Positions 1 to 7,796 of a stretch of 64,000 nucleotides of DNA are shown piece after piece; within the stretch, counting starts at the first letter, position 1, and the number at the start of each line of letters is the position of its first letter. Under the pieces are notes generated by a model. It did not search any database and was not told the DNA's origin. It was given only the letters and a program-made list of their open reading frames with translations. The stretch spans positions 1 through 64,000 of the forward strand of contig JAHJTC010000005.1 in the NCBI GenBank assembly GCA_018830105.1, written 5' to 3'. Both the position numbers and the translations under genes were made by a program. Origin of the DNA: Bacteroidota bacterium. GTDB lineage: Bacteria > Bacteroidota > Bacteroidia > Bacteroidales > F082.

Positions 1-52
1 CGCATGCATGCAGTTTTTGTTTGGGATCGGACATGCCTTACCCTCAGCTGGT

Positions 53-75
53 GCGGATTTAAAATCCGTATCCGG
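53..75 (+). repeat. Cassette-type core repeat, left copy
   Basis: This 23-bp imperfect palindrome begins GCGGATTT and ends AATCCGTATCCGG. It matches, in reverse complement, the cores at 60696-60717, 62205-62227, 63205-63227 and 63339-63361, and in the same orientation a diverged copy at 3915-3935. It lies upstream of the first accessory ORF. Function is unknown; a recombination or REP-like role is inferred from its distribution around accessory genes. Confidence 0.6.
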
Positions 76-96
76 AAAAACGAAAAACCCACGGCA
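71..96 (+). repeat. Island-flanking direct repeat, left copy
   Basis: This 26-bp segment starts TCCGGAAAAACG and ends ACGGCAT. It recurs at 3931-3956 with one mismatch. The pair brackets an AT-rich block of accessory genes, which is consistent with an insertion flanked by attachment-site or target duplications. No integrase lies in between, so the mechanism is not shown. Confidence 0.6.
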
Positions 97-266
97 TAAG
101 CTGGTTTTCTTGTCCTTTGACCGGGCAAAGGACCCAAGCCCTCACTTATATCGATGAAGCAGGGATTTTTGTATAAAACAACAAAACTACAGCAACCGGA
201 TTTTTTTTACCGGAACTAAAGACTTTTTTTCTACTTTTATGCCTTATTAATCAAACCATTGGGCTT

Positions 267-389
267 ATGCAGCAATTAGCAACCACAAAATCTGAATATA
301 TCCAACAGATATTGTCGGATATGATTCAAAAAACATGGACATATAAGAAGTTGTGCTTAATGTTAAAAAAAGACCTGCATGATATTTAA
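267..389 (+). CDS. Small ORF, 40 aa, overlapping a HEPN-like gene
   Basis: This short ORF starts with ATG at 267 and ends with TAA at 387-389. Its stop overlaps the ATG (379) of the next gene by 11 bp, the kind of coupling seen in toxin-antitoxin and other two-gene modules. The product is 40 residues, hydrophilic and mixed-charge, starting MQQLATTKSEYIQQ and ending with a Lys/Leu-rich helix. No domain is recognised. The overlap and the absence of another gene upstream suggest it is translated and coupled to the HEPN-like protein, but a chance ORF cannot be excluded at this length. Confidence 0.45.
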   Translation: MQQLATTKSEYIQQILSDMIQKTWTYKKLCLMLKKDLHDI

Positions 390-1185
390 GTATGAAGCAT
401 ATAATAATTTGCTAGTTGAGTTAGGTCGACTAGATTATGTCGTTGAGATTTCTGAAATATCAGTTAAAGATTTCCTGAAAAAATTAAATCAATCCAAAGA
501 TCCTGAGTCATATTTGAAGCAGAAATCTAATGAATTTGGAATTATGGTTTCTTTTGACAAGTCAAATAATTATTATAATCAAATTGTTCTCGGAAACATC
601 TCAAATGTTTATCATCTAGGTGAAACATTTTTTTATGAATTACAAACTGAATTTAATAGTATCTCAAATGAAGACTGGACATTTGAGCAGGGAAAGACAA
701 AATTAGACCAAGTTATTTCATACTTAAAGCAAGTAAACAGGATTAACAATACCGACAAAATAGATGATTATTTAATTGATACTTTTGCTTATTACCATCA
801 ATTAAGAGTTTACTTTTCACACAAGAAGACCACTTCAGTGGGTGAAATTGAAAGCAAGTACAAAAAAGCAAAAATACACTTTGATTCTGCTTTATTAAAA
901 AAATATAAGGTGAAAAACTCGCCAAAGAAATTAGAAGATATTGATTTTGAAGATTATTTCTTATTTACTCAAATCACAAAAGATTTAGCATTAAGAATTA
1001 GTTCTATAGGATATCCAAAACCCGAAGGACTCGCAAATTGGGAAGTAATAAAAAGAATAAAGAAATTTAAAGACGATAATGACAGACTTAGTAAATCAAT
1101 TGAAAATGCATTAATAACTAGATATGGTTACATTAAAGAAAACGATTCTGATACATTAGTTTCAGAAATTATTAGCCATATATAA
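379..1185 (+). CDS. HEPN-motif protein, putative RNase or abortive-infection type
   Basis: The 268-residue protein is not recognised as a named family. Residues about 125-200 are predicted helical and contain R143-VYFS-H148, an Rx4H motif followed by lysines, the arrangement of the catalytic motif of HEPN ribonucleases; the usual Asn after Arg is Val here. The N-terminal 120 residues have mixed alpha/beta character and no motif I recognise. There is no signal peptide or membrane segment, so it is probably cytoplasmic. The gene overlaps the 40-codon ORF upstream and its stop is only 3 bp before the tRNA-like gene. Base composition is clearly more AT-rich than the chromosomal genes after 4050, suggesting transfer. 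RNase activity is inferred from the motif only. Confidence 0.7.
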   Translation: MIFKYEAYNNLLVELGRLDYVVEISEISVKDFLKKLNQSKDPESYLKQKSNEFGIMVSFDKSNNYYNQIVLGNISNVYHLGETFFYELQTEFNSISNEDWTFEQGKTKLDQVISYLKQVNRINNTDKIDDYLIDTFAYYHQLRVYFSHKKTTSVGEIESKYKKAKIHFDSALLKKYKVKNSPKKLEDIDFEDYFLFTQITKDLALRISSIGYPKPEGLANWEVIKRIKKFKDDNDRLSKSIENALITRYGYIKENDSDTLVSEIISHI

Positions 1186-1188
1186 ATA

Positions 1189-1286
1189 GGGCATTTCGTC
1201 TAGAGGTTAGGACGTCCGAAGCCACGTTAGAATCAAGAGTTCTAAGGTGATTTCGGGAAACGGGAGTTCGAATCTTCCAATGCTCA
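1189..1286 (+). tRNA. tRNA-like gene with greatly extended anticodon arm
   Basis: A tRNA body can be drawn by hand. The acceptor stem is 1189-1195 with 1279-1285 (7 bp, one G-T) and the discriminator is A1286 with no encoded CCA. U8 is 1196. The D arm 1198-1213 has the tRNA-Glu form with A14, G15, G18G19 and A21 all in place. The T arm 1262-1278 has loop TTCGAAT. The anticodon stem base pairs (1215-1219 with 1253-1257), but instead of a 7-base loop there are 33 bases. These form a second helix: CAC 1223-1225 with GTG 1247-1249, then TTAGAA 1227-1232 with TTCTAA 1240-1245, capped by the 7-base loop TCAAGAG (1233-1239). Loop position 33 is C rather than U, so it is unlikely to decode normally. 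It occupies nearly the whole gap between two HEPN-motif genes. It could be a pseudo-tRNA, a decoy or a processed regulatory RNA. Confidence 0.75.
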
Positions 1287-1303
1287 CAATAAAATACTAA
1301 GAA

Positions 1304-2254
1304 TTGAATGAGTTAAAAAAACATATCGAAAGAATGATGAAACCTTATCGGGAAATCGTAAAGATTACTGAACCGATGAGGAAAATTCAAGAACAATGGG
1401 CTGAACAATCTAGAACTATACAGAAAGCAATCGAGCCAACTTTGGAACTCCAAAAAAAGCTTACTGAACCATTAAAAGAATTTCAAAAGTCTTTTGAAAA
1501 TATTAATAGGATTTATGCCTCTATCCCCAAATTTCAAAATCCATTCTTGGAGCATTTAGAAACCTTCAAAGAGATTGGGGAAAGACTAAAAGAATACGCT
1601 AAAAAAACTCCAGAATATTTTTTGCTTATTGCGCAGCACGGTTGGTTTATTGACTTGGAAAGTGACTTGAATTTCCCTTCAAGAGTTGCTAATAACATAC
1701 AAGAAAATAAAGTTGATGTCGCAAATGAATTGCTGATAGATTATTATAAAAAAAATGTTGGAGAAATTTTTGAAAGTCTGATTAAAAGACACTATAACAG
1801 AAGGGAAATTTTAGAAAGAATAAAAAACTCTTTTGAAGAAGGAAATTACACTCTTTTAATTCCTACCGCCTTAACTCAAGTTGATGGTATTTGCTTTGAC
1901 TTTACTAAAAAGAAGTTCTTCATAAAAGAGAAAAAGGATAAGAAATATAAATTCTTACCAGAAGTAATAGCTGAATTAGAAAAATCGGCAGGAAATTTCT
2001 TGGAGCTATATTTATCACCACTCCAAAATCAGACACCGATAATGGCAAGAGAACAAGATATTGGCAAGTTTCCTTGTAAATTAAATCGACACGAAATTCT
2101 ACATGGAATAAGGACGGATTATGGAACTGAGGTAAATAGTTTAAAGGTAATTTCGCTTCTTAAATATGTTTCAGATTTACTCACTGACCTTGATAATAAA
2201 ACACTCAGCACAACAAAAAATATAGTGCATTTGGCAGATAGTACTAAAATTTAA
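1304..2254 (+). CDS. Coiled-coil protein with C-terminal HEPN-like Rx4H domain
   Basis: The protein is 316 residues from a TTG start at 1304; an in-frame stop lies at 1298-1300, and ATG at 1334 is the alternative start. Residues 10-100 form a long charged amphipathic helix with recurring K-x-T-E-P or I-E-P spacers, probably a coiled coil. The middle (140-210) is helical. Near the C-terminus R262-HEIL-H267-G is followed by DYGTEVNSLK, a signature I associate with abortive-infection-like proteins of the HEPN superfamily (R-H-x3-H catalytic form). It begins 17 bp after the tRNA-like gene, so the two probably share a transcript. No membrane segment is visible. The antiviral or toxin role is inferred from the motif and the neighbours. 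Confidence 0.65.
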   Translation: MNELKKHIERMMKPYREIVKITEPMRKIQEQWAEQSRTIQKAIEPTLELQKKLTEPLKEFQKSFENINRIYASIPKFQNPFLEHLETFKEIGERLKEYAKKTPEYFLLIAQHGWFIDLESDLNFPSRVANNIQENKVDVANELLIDYYKKNVGEIFESLIKRHYNRREILERIKNSFEEGNYTLLIPTALTQVDGICFDFTKKKFFIKEKKDKKYKFLPEVIAELEKSAGNFLELYLSPLQNQTPIMAREQDIGKFPCKLNRHEILHGIRTDYGTEVNSLKVISLLKYVSDLLTDLDNKTLSTTKNIVHLADSTKI

Positions 2255-2457
2255 GATGATAGCAAGAAATAAAAACAGAAGTAAATTGAAAGATTAGAGC
2301 GTTGAAATGCCAAACGCTCCATATTTAAAACGTTGTGGTGTAATTTAGACTCAGCCAAAAAGGACACAAATATTGAAAAAATATTGATTGAAAAGATCTG
2401 ATAACAAAGAGATTAATAAAATAAACAATGGATGTAATTAAAACTAAAAATTAATTT

Positions 2458-2991
2458 ATGATTATGAGAACAATACCTAAACTTCTGATTTTATTCGTTT
2501 TTACTCACTTAATATTTAGTACACTAAATGCTCAGAATTTGGATATAACAAAAGTTCCTAAACCTGAATATTTGGACGAAGCCAAAAAGATAGCAAATAC
2601 TTTTTTTGAGAATTTTAGAAATAAAAAGCATAAAGAGAATGCAGATTTTATTGTAAATAATTTAGGTAAAAATTGGGATGAGTCTAAGAAAATATCTGAA
2701 CGAAATGACTATTTAGCCAAATTTGAGATTATAAGTCTTAAACCTCCAAAAGGTGTTTATGGAGCATTAGACGGTTTTGACTTAATTGAACAAGGATTTT
2801 TAAAAGGTAGTAATAGGTATTTTAGACATACTTATATTGGTTATCATGAAGGTAGTATTTTAATTTATGAATTTAGATTTTATGTAAATAGTAAAGCTAA
2901 AGTGACATTACACTATATAGGTTGGAGCGAAAAAAATCCTTTTGAATATATGAGTACACCAGATATGTTGTTGCCTAAATATGACAATTAA
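2458..2991 (+). CDS. Exported protein of unknown function
   Basis: The 177-residue protein has a clear N-terminal signal peptide: basic start, about 15 hydrophobic residues, and cleavage likely after LNAQ around residue 25. The mature part is rich in Lys and aromatic residues and has the alternating pattern of a small alpha+beta fold, perhaps NTF2-like (DUF4019/DUF3887 type), but I do not recognise it with confidence. ATG at 2458 and ATG at 2464 are both usable starts. The gene stands alone in the AT-rich island, with 203 bp of non-coding sequence before it containing a small hairpin (about 2300-2322). Confidence 0.6.
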   Translation: MIMRTIPKLLILFVFTHLIFSTLNAQNLDITKVPKPEYLDEAKKIANTFFENFRNKKHKENADFIVNNLGKNWDESKKISERNDYLAKFEIISLKPPKGVYGALDGFDLIEQGFLKGSNRYFRHTYIGYHEGSILIYEFRFYVNSKAKVTLHYIGWSEKNPFEYMSTPDMLLPKYDN

Positions 2992-3077
2992 AAACTACAC
3001 CCAACAATTTGTCATACGTAAAGGCGGGGATACTAGTAAATATCAAGGTTTGTGGCTCTCATCAACTTTCGATTAAC

Positions 3078-3120
3078 TTTACAGGAAAGTGCCATCCCGG
3101 ATGGCTCGGACGCGCCAGCG
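3078..3120. repeat. GC-rich palindromic patch
   Basis: Within an AT-rich gap there is a GC-rich stretch containing the palindrome GCCATCCCGGATGGC (about 3090-3104). A closely similar sequence in reverse complement lies at 62063-62076, just upstream of the start of the lipoprotein gene there. In both places it precedes a gene start in the same relative orientation, so it may be a second element of the cassette-like units. Confidence 0.45.
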
Positions 3121-3198
3121 AGGGGGTATTTGTATATGTGGAAGAAACCCCATTCCCTATTTATTATAATGGAACCACTACAATTCAAACTTAAAAAT

Positions 3199-3897
3199 AT
3201 GAATAAAAGAATAGGAATAATACTGACTGTTGTAGTAATAATCATTTTATTGTATTCTATTGTCAAGCCAATAAGAACACCATGTGTAATTTCAAATATT
3301 GCCCAAAGGGAATTTCAAAATATCCCAATGTATGATTCAGTGAGAAAACAACTTAAAGGGCCAATAATCTTAAAGAAAAATAAATATAGTGAGTTTATGT
3401 GGTACAGGGTTTTGGATTGGGGTGACACAGCTGCCATTTACATTGACGTTTATAAATACCCAACATCGTTTTCTTGGCGTGACGATTATTTTTGGCCTCG
3501 AATTACAATGAATTATCAATGGGGTTATTTAGCATCAGGCTCAATGAGTACATTTAAAGATGTCCTTCCCCTTAAGTACGAAAATAATACAATGATATTG
3601 TCAAGTTTACAACTTTTCCCAAATCAAGAAAATTATTATGAAAGTTCAGAAGTATCAATTAGCCCTGAAGGATTGTTTTACTTTTTGAAGAAAGGGTATT
3701 TTGAGGTTTTAGAAAAGAAAGAAGATTTTACTGTAGTTGCTTTTTACCAACCAATAGGTAACGTATATGTAAGAACTCAAAATAAGATAGATACAGTAAA
3801 TACAATGACAGCAAAGGTTTTGATTAATGAGGCATTTGAAGTTCTTATTATACCATATAATGCACCGCCTGAGCTTTGGGGTAAGACACACAAATAG
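3199..3897 (+). CDS. Membrane-anchored protein of unknown function
   Basis: I place the start at ATG 3199, giving 232 residues; the open frame continues upstream to 3052, but that part runs through GC-rich repeat sequence and is unlikely to be coding. The N-terminus MNKRIGII is followed by a single hydrophobic helix of about 16 residues, a signal anchor or uncleaved signal. The rest is soluble, rich in Tyr, Phe and Trp, with no recognised domain. It is the last gene of the AT-rich island; the cassette-type repeat follows 17 bp after its stop. Function unknown. Confidence 0.6.
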   Translation: MNKRIGIILTVVVIIILLYSIVKPIRTPCVISNIAQREFQNIPMYDSVRKQLKGPIILKKNKYSEFMWYRVLDWGDTAAIYIDVYKYPTSFSWRDDYFWPRITMNYQWGYLASGSMSTFKDVLPLKYENNTMILSSLQLFPNQENYYESSEVSISPEGLFYFLKKGYFEVLEKKEDFTVVAFYQPIGNVYVRTQNKIDTVNTMTAKVLINEAFEVLIIPYNAPPELWGKTHK

Positions 3898-3914
3898 CAA
3901 AAAAGCCCCTGGCA

Positions 3915-3956
3915 CAGATTTATAATCCTATCCGGAAAAACGAAAAACCAACGGCA
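3915..3956 (+). repeat. Core repeat plus right copy of island direct repeat
   Basis: A diverged copy of the palindromic core (3915-3935, one base shorter) runs directly into the 26-bp sequence at 3931-3956 that matches 71-96 with a single mismatch. Including the diverged part, the two copies are alignable over roughly 45 bp. Base composition changes sharply just after it, at the start of the MFS gene region. Confidence 0.6.
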
Positions 3957-4049
3957 TTGCCCGACTATGCTGCCAAGCCATGAAGGGTGAAAGGAATTTT
4001 TCAGCTGTCTGAAATTATCACGACCTTTGCCGGCTGTTAAAATATCCTG

Positions 4050-5258
4050 ATGTTATTCAACATTAAAAAAGAGACATTTTTAAAGCGCAACTTTCCGCTT
4101 TTGCTATTTGGTTTTCTGCTGACTTTTTTTTCAAGTTTTGGACAAACCTTTCTGTTGTCGCTTTATGTGCCGGCAGTTGAGGCCATGCTTCAAATCAGCA
4201 ATACGGAATTCGGCAGTGTTTATGCAGTGGCCACGATTGGCAGCGCACTCACCTTGCCCTGGCTGGGAAGTTATTTCGATAAGGTTGATATAAAGCCTTA
4301 CAGCCTTGCGGTGATCATCGGCCTGGCCTGCTCGTTGCTGCTGCTTTCTTTCTCGTACCATATTGTGGTGGTGGTAATTGCTTTTTATGGCTTAAGGCTT
4401 TTTGGTCAGGGTTTGCTAAGCCATACTTCTATCTCGGCTATGGCGCGTTATTTTAGTGCCAACCGCGGAAAAGCCATTGGCTTGGTGGGTCTGGGTTATC
4501 CCACCGGAGAGGCCGTGCTCCCGATCGCCATTGCCTTGCTGATTGGTGGTTTGGGCTGGCGGGGCGCTTTACAGCTTTCTGCTGCAAACGCCCTCTTGCT
4601 GTTGGTGCCGCTTGTGTTGATCCTGCTTCACCTTTCAAAATCGCGCCTGGAGGAGTTTAAGGTGCAGCAAACTGTTACAAAAACCACCAGCCCCAAATTA
4701 TCTATCTGGCAGCTTTTTGCGCAGAAACGTTTTTGGATCATTGCTCCGGTGGTTTTTATCCTGGGTTTTACCAATACGGCGGTTTTCTTTTTTCAGCTCA
4801 AGTTTGGGCTGTCCAGAGGATGGAGTCCCGAGCTTGTGGCCGGTTCTATTTCTGCCTTTGCCCTTACCAGTGCACTCAGCATGTTGGGCGCCGGAACCTT
4901 GGTTGACCGCTTCAGCGGAAAGCGTCTTTTTCCTTATTATATGGCACCCTATCTTATTGGCTTAATGATATTTGTGTTTTTTAGTCACCCGCTGGCTTAT
5001 CCTATTGGACTGGCCTTTATGGGCCTTTCGAACGGAGCCGGAAGCACCATAAAGAGCGCCATGCTGGCCGAAATTTATGGCATAGCTATCATCGGTCAGA
5101 TCAGAAGTGTTTTTTCAACAGTGATGGTTTTGAGCACAGCGCTTGGTCCGGTTGCTTTTGGTGTGCTGCTCGATTCCGGTGTTTCTTTTCCGCTGATATT
5201 TAGTTTGATAGCTGTTGCTGTGTTATTGACTGTTGTAAACGGAATGAGACGTTTGTAA
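4050..5258 (+). CDS. MFS transporter
   Basis: The 402-residue protein has the twelve hydrophobic segments of the major facilitator superfamily, with a central hydrophilic loop around residues 190-215. The loop after the second segment contains a G-x-x-x-D-K/R pattern (LGSYFDKVD near 75) and its second-half equivalent (GTLVDRFSGKR near 280), the usual motif A positions. It is probably an inner-membrane proton-coupled exporter or importer, but the substrate cannot be read from sequence. It is monocistronic, starts at ATG 4050 soon after the island boundary, and has GC-rich codon use unlike the genes before it. Confidence 0.85.
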   Translation: MLFNIKKETFLKRNFPLLLFGFLLTFFSSFGQTFLLSLYVPAVEAMLQISNTEFGSVYAVATIGSALTLPWLGSYFDKVDIKPYSLAVIIGLACSLLLLSFSYHIVVVVIAFYGLRLFGQGLLSHTSISAMARYFSANRGKAIGLVGLGYPTGEAVLPIAIALLIGGLGWRGALQLSAANALLLLVPLVLILLHLSKSRLEEFKVQQTVTKTTSPKLSIWQLFAQKRFWIIAPVVFILGFTNTAVFFFQLKFGLSRGWSPELVAGSISAFALTSALSMLGAGTLVDRFSGKRLFPYYMAPYLIGLMIFVFFSHPLAYPIGLAFMGLSNGAGSTIKSAMLAEIYGIAIIGQIRSVFSTVMVLSTALGPVAFGVLLDSGVSFPLIFSLIAVAVLLTVVNGMRRL

Positions 5259-5356
5259 ACCTAATTCCTTTCAGAAATATCTGCAAGTCACCGAACAATT
5301 CCTTCATTGAGTGGTTTTTATTAGCAGAATAGCTAAAACTAAAAACACGATCTTCT

Positions 5357-6385
5357 ATGGTTTCAAAAACAGTTATGGTAACAGGTGCTACAGGATATGT
5401 AGCCGGTTGGTTGGTTAAAAAATTATTGGATGAAGCTTATACCATCCATGCCACTGTAAGGGATCCGGGCGATAAGCAGAAGTTGCAATACCTGGATGCC
5501 TTGGCAGAAAAAGCGCCCGGCAGCATACGTTATTTTAAGGCCGACCTCCTCAAAAAGGACGGTTTCAAGGAGGCCATGGAAGGCTGTGAAATTGTCTTTC
5601 ATACGGCATCACCCTTTATCAATAAGGTTGATGATCCGCAAAAAGACCTCATCGATCCGGCACTTATCGGCACACGAAATGTGCTTGAAACGGTTAATGA
5701 GGTGCCTTCGGTAAAACGGGTAGTGCTTACCAGCAGCTGTGCGGCCATTATCGGTGATGCCCGCGATGTGTTGAAAATGCCGGGGCAGATTGCTACAGAA
5801 GCCAATTGGAACGAAACATCAAGTCTGGAACATCAGCCTTACAGCTATTCCAAAACACTGGCCGAACGGGAAGCCTGGAAGCTGAACAAAGGAAAATCAT
5901 GGAAGTTGGTCACCATCAATCCTTCGTTGGTTATTGGGCCGGGAATCAATCCCAAAGGCACCAGCGAGAGTTTTAAAATAGTGAAACAGCTTGTGGATGG
6001 TAGCATGAAAGCCGGAGTTCCCGCCCTGGAGTTTGGCATGGTCGACGTACGCGATGTGGCTGAAGCGCATTACCGGGCGGCAATCACTGAAGAGGCAGAG
6101 GGCAGGTATATCATTTCTGCCGAACATCATCTTTTTCTGGAATTGGCAGATATGTTGAGGCCTACATTTGGCGACAGCCTTAAACTTCCAAAACGTAAGT
6201 TGCCCAAGTGGCTGGTTTGGCTGGTAGCTCCGGCTGCCGGTTTGCAGCGCTCTATGATCTCCAGAAATATCGGCTACCCCTGGCGTGTGGACAATTCAAA
6301 AGGCAAAAAAGAACTGGGGATGCACTATCGCCCCACATCAGAATCTATCGTGGAATTTGTGGAGCAGATTAAGGAAACATTATAA
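5357..6385 (+). CDS. Extended SDR, NAD(P)-dependent epimerase or reductase
   Basis: This 342-residue cytosolic protein has the Rossmann nucleotide-binding motif GATGYVA (residues 10-16) and the catalytic Tyr-x3-Lys at Y162-K166, with a Ser at 126-127 in the expected place. The pattern (VTGATGYVAGWLV, then HTASPF near 82) resembles dihydroflavonol-4-reductase and aldehyde-reductase-like members of the extended short-chain dehydrogenases. The substrate in a bacterium is unknown. It starts at ATG 5357, about 100 bp after the MFS gene and on the same strand; co-transcription is possible but not evident. Confidence 0.85.
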   Translation: MVSKTVMVTGATGYVAGWLVKKLLDEAYTIHATVRDPGDKQKLQYLDALAEKAPGSIRYFKADLLKKDGFKEAMEGCEIVFHTASPFINKVDDPQKDLIDPALIGTRNVLETVNEVPSVKRVVLTSSCAAIIGDARDVLKMPGQIATEANWNETSSLEHQPYSYSKTLAEREAWKLNKGKSWKLVTINPSLVIGPGINPKGTSESFKIVKQLVDGSMKAGVPALEFGMVDVRDVAEAHYRAAITEEAEGRYIISAEHHLFLELADMLRPTFGDSLKLPKRKLPKWLVWLVAPAAGLQRSMISRNIGYPWRVDNSKGKKELGMHYRPTSESIVEFVEQIKETL

Positions 6386-6469
6386 AATAGCACTATTTAT
6401 AATCGGTATAAATTTCTAGAAAAACCCAAAATCATTGAGATTACAAGGAATTAATTTAGTGGAGTTGCA

Positions 6470-6477
6470 TACTTTTG
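6470..6477 (+). promoter_or_regulatory. Bacteroidota-type -7 element
   Basis: TACTTTTG matches the TAnnTTTG consensus of Bacteroidota sigma-ABfr promoters and lies 28 bp before the GTG start of the DDTD gene. No clear -33 TTTG was found at the usual distance, so confidence is moderate. Confidence 0.45.
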
Positions 6478-6504
6478 CAAGTCCAAAACTAAATTACAGG
6501 AAAA

Positions 6505-7248
6505 GTGTACCAAACTGTTCTGATAGGCATCGATGATACCGACAATAAAGAAAGTCGTGGCACAGGCTACAATGCCCGTCAGTTAGGGCATTTGCTTGAG
6601 CGTGAAAAACTTGGAGAGGTCTATACCATCAGTCGTCATCAGCTTTTTGTACATCCGGATATTCCTTTCACCTCTCAAAACAGCTCAGCCTGTTTGTATA
6701 TTCAAAATGGAAATATTGATCAGCTTATTCCTGTTTGTCAACAATATATGAGACAAACATGTGTGCCAGGATCCGATGGTGGTCTTGCAATAGCCAGTTT
6801 GAACGACATCACTGAGCAAGTAATTCAATGGGGCAAAATGGCAAAAAATCATGTATTGAAGCAAGCAGATGCATGGAAACTGGCTAAAGAGAATATTATT
6901 TTTCTGGAAGGTTTTACTGGGAATAATGACGGAGTGATTGGTGCTTTGGCAGCGATCGGGCTTAGAAAATGGGGGAACGATGGAAGATGCATCTGGCTAA
7001 AAGGCAAGGAAATTCGCGAAATTTCCGGAATATATTCCCAGAAATCATTGAAAGCAATTTGTCCAATTGATCAAATCATTACCGAAGAAGGCATTCCAGT
7101 TGAAGCAGACGAGCTTATCCAAACAGGTGAGTGGATGAGGCCGGCAATAAAAAATCACAAGATCACCCTTTATATTGAAAAGTCAAATCACCCTAAATAC
7201 TCATGGCATGTTAAACCCAAATCCCGTCTCAAAGCACTTACCGATTAG
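6505..7248 (+). CDS. DDTD-motif protein, TiaS N-terminal-like
   Basis: The 247-residue soluble protein begins with GTG at 6505 (AGG at 6498-6500 just upstream). Residues 8-21 read GIDDTDNKESRGTG, the DDTD...GTG signature of the family that includes archaeal TiaS (tRNA-Ile2 agmatinylcytidine synthetase) and related NTP-using enzymes. A second conserved area is EGFTGNNDGVIGALAAIGLR near 134-153. The TiaS C-terminal tRNA-binding domains are absent, so a tRNA role is not implied. It overlaps the following membrane-protein gene and heads a five-gene run ending in a TonB receptor, which suggests a part in uptake or use of a small molecule. The precise reaction is unknown. Confidence 0.6.
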   Translation: MYQTVLIGIDDTDNKESRGTGYNARQLGHLLEREKLGEVYTISRHQLFVHPDIPFTSQNSSACLYIQNGNIDQLIPVCQQYMRQTCVPGSDGGLAIASLNDITEQVIQWGKMAKNHVLKQADAWKLAKENIIFLEGFTGNNDGVIGALAAIGLRKWGNDGRCIWLKGKEIREISGIYSQKSLKAICPIDQIITEEGIPVEADELIQTGEWMRPAIKNHKITLYIEKSNHPKYSWHVKPKSRLKALTD

Positions 7249-7759
7249 CCGTACAGTCCTCGAAATTGCTGTCTTATCGCTGATTGGATTAGCCGCTGTT
7301 GCGATCAGAACCAAACTGCGGATTCCACTGAATATGCCCGGGCATCATGGCCTGGAAGTGATGGCAATTTTGTTGATCGGACGTCATTGGGCCAAGCTTC
7401 CTTTGGCTTCTTCGATCAGTAGTTTACCTGCCGCCTTGTTTTTACTGTTGCCCTGGGCTGGTATCAAAGACCCTTTTATTCCATTCATCTATATTTTGAT
7501 GGGAGTCGTTATTGACCTGCTTTACAGGTTTACCTTTTCTGAAAAAAGAATGCTTTTATCGCTCTTAATCATTGGAAGCATTGCATACAGCATCATCCCG
7601 CTTTCGCGCCTGCTGATCCACCTCTCAGTTGATTATCCTTACGGCTCATTTCTTAAAACAGGGTATTTCTATCCCGTTTTTTCTCATTTCATTTTTGGTG
7701 CTGCCGGCGGATTATTGGCTGGTCTGCTGATTAAAACACAACAAAAAATCACGAAATGA
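7208..7759 (+). CDS. Small integral membrane protein, ECF S-component-like
   Basis: From ATG 7208 the protein has 183 residues with about five or six hydrophobic helices and short loops; the frame is open from 7175, but the later ATG gives a normal N-terminus. Size and topology resemble substrate-binding S components of energy-coupling-factor transporters or biotin/cobalt-type permeases, but I see no decisive motif. It overlaps the 3' end of the DDTD gene by 41 bp, showing tight coupling, and is followed closely by a lipoprotein and a TonB receptor. An inner-membrane uptake step for the ligand of that receptor is a reasonable inference. Confidence 0.55.
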   Translation: MLNPNPVSKHLPISRTVLEIAVLSLIGLAAVAIRTKLRIPLNMPGHHGLEVMAILLIGRHWAKLPLASSISSLPAALFLLLPWAGIKDPFIPFIYILMGVVIDLLYRFTFSEKRMLLSLLIIGSIAYSIIPLSRLLIHLSVDYPYGSFLKTGYFYPVFSHFIFGAAGGLLAGLLIKTQQKITK

Positions 7760-7796
7760 TCGATTTTATAATTTGATATTGTCAAGATTTAGAACC

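Larger units (their letters stand above)
1..266. other. Left edge, non-coding, repeat-bearing
   Basis: No gene is supported here. The stretch holds one copy of the cassette-type core repeat (53-75), the left copy of the island direct repeat (71-96), and a perfect 8-bp hairpin (112-119 with 126-133, six-base loop) that could end a transcript entering from the left. The last 70 bases are T-rich and include a weak TAnnTTT-like promoter element ahead of the small ORF at 267. Confidence 0.6.

Noticed and set aside
1189..1286. Ordinary tRNA-Glu gene
   Set aside because: The D arm is tRNA-Glu-like, but the anticodon loop region is 33 bases instead of 7 and no Glu anticodon sits in a proper loop with U33.
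3009..3198. Longer N-terminus for the 3199-3897 protein and a separate 61-codon ORF
   Set aside because: Both run through a GC-rich palindromic patch shared with 62060-62080; ATG 3199 gives a normal signal-anchor start.
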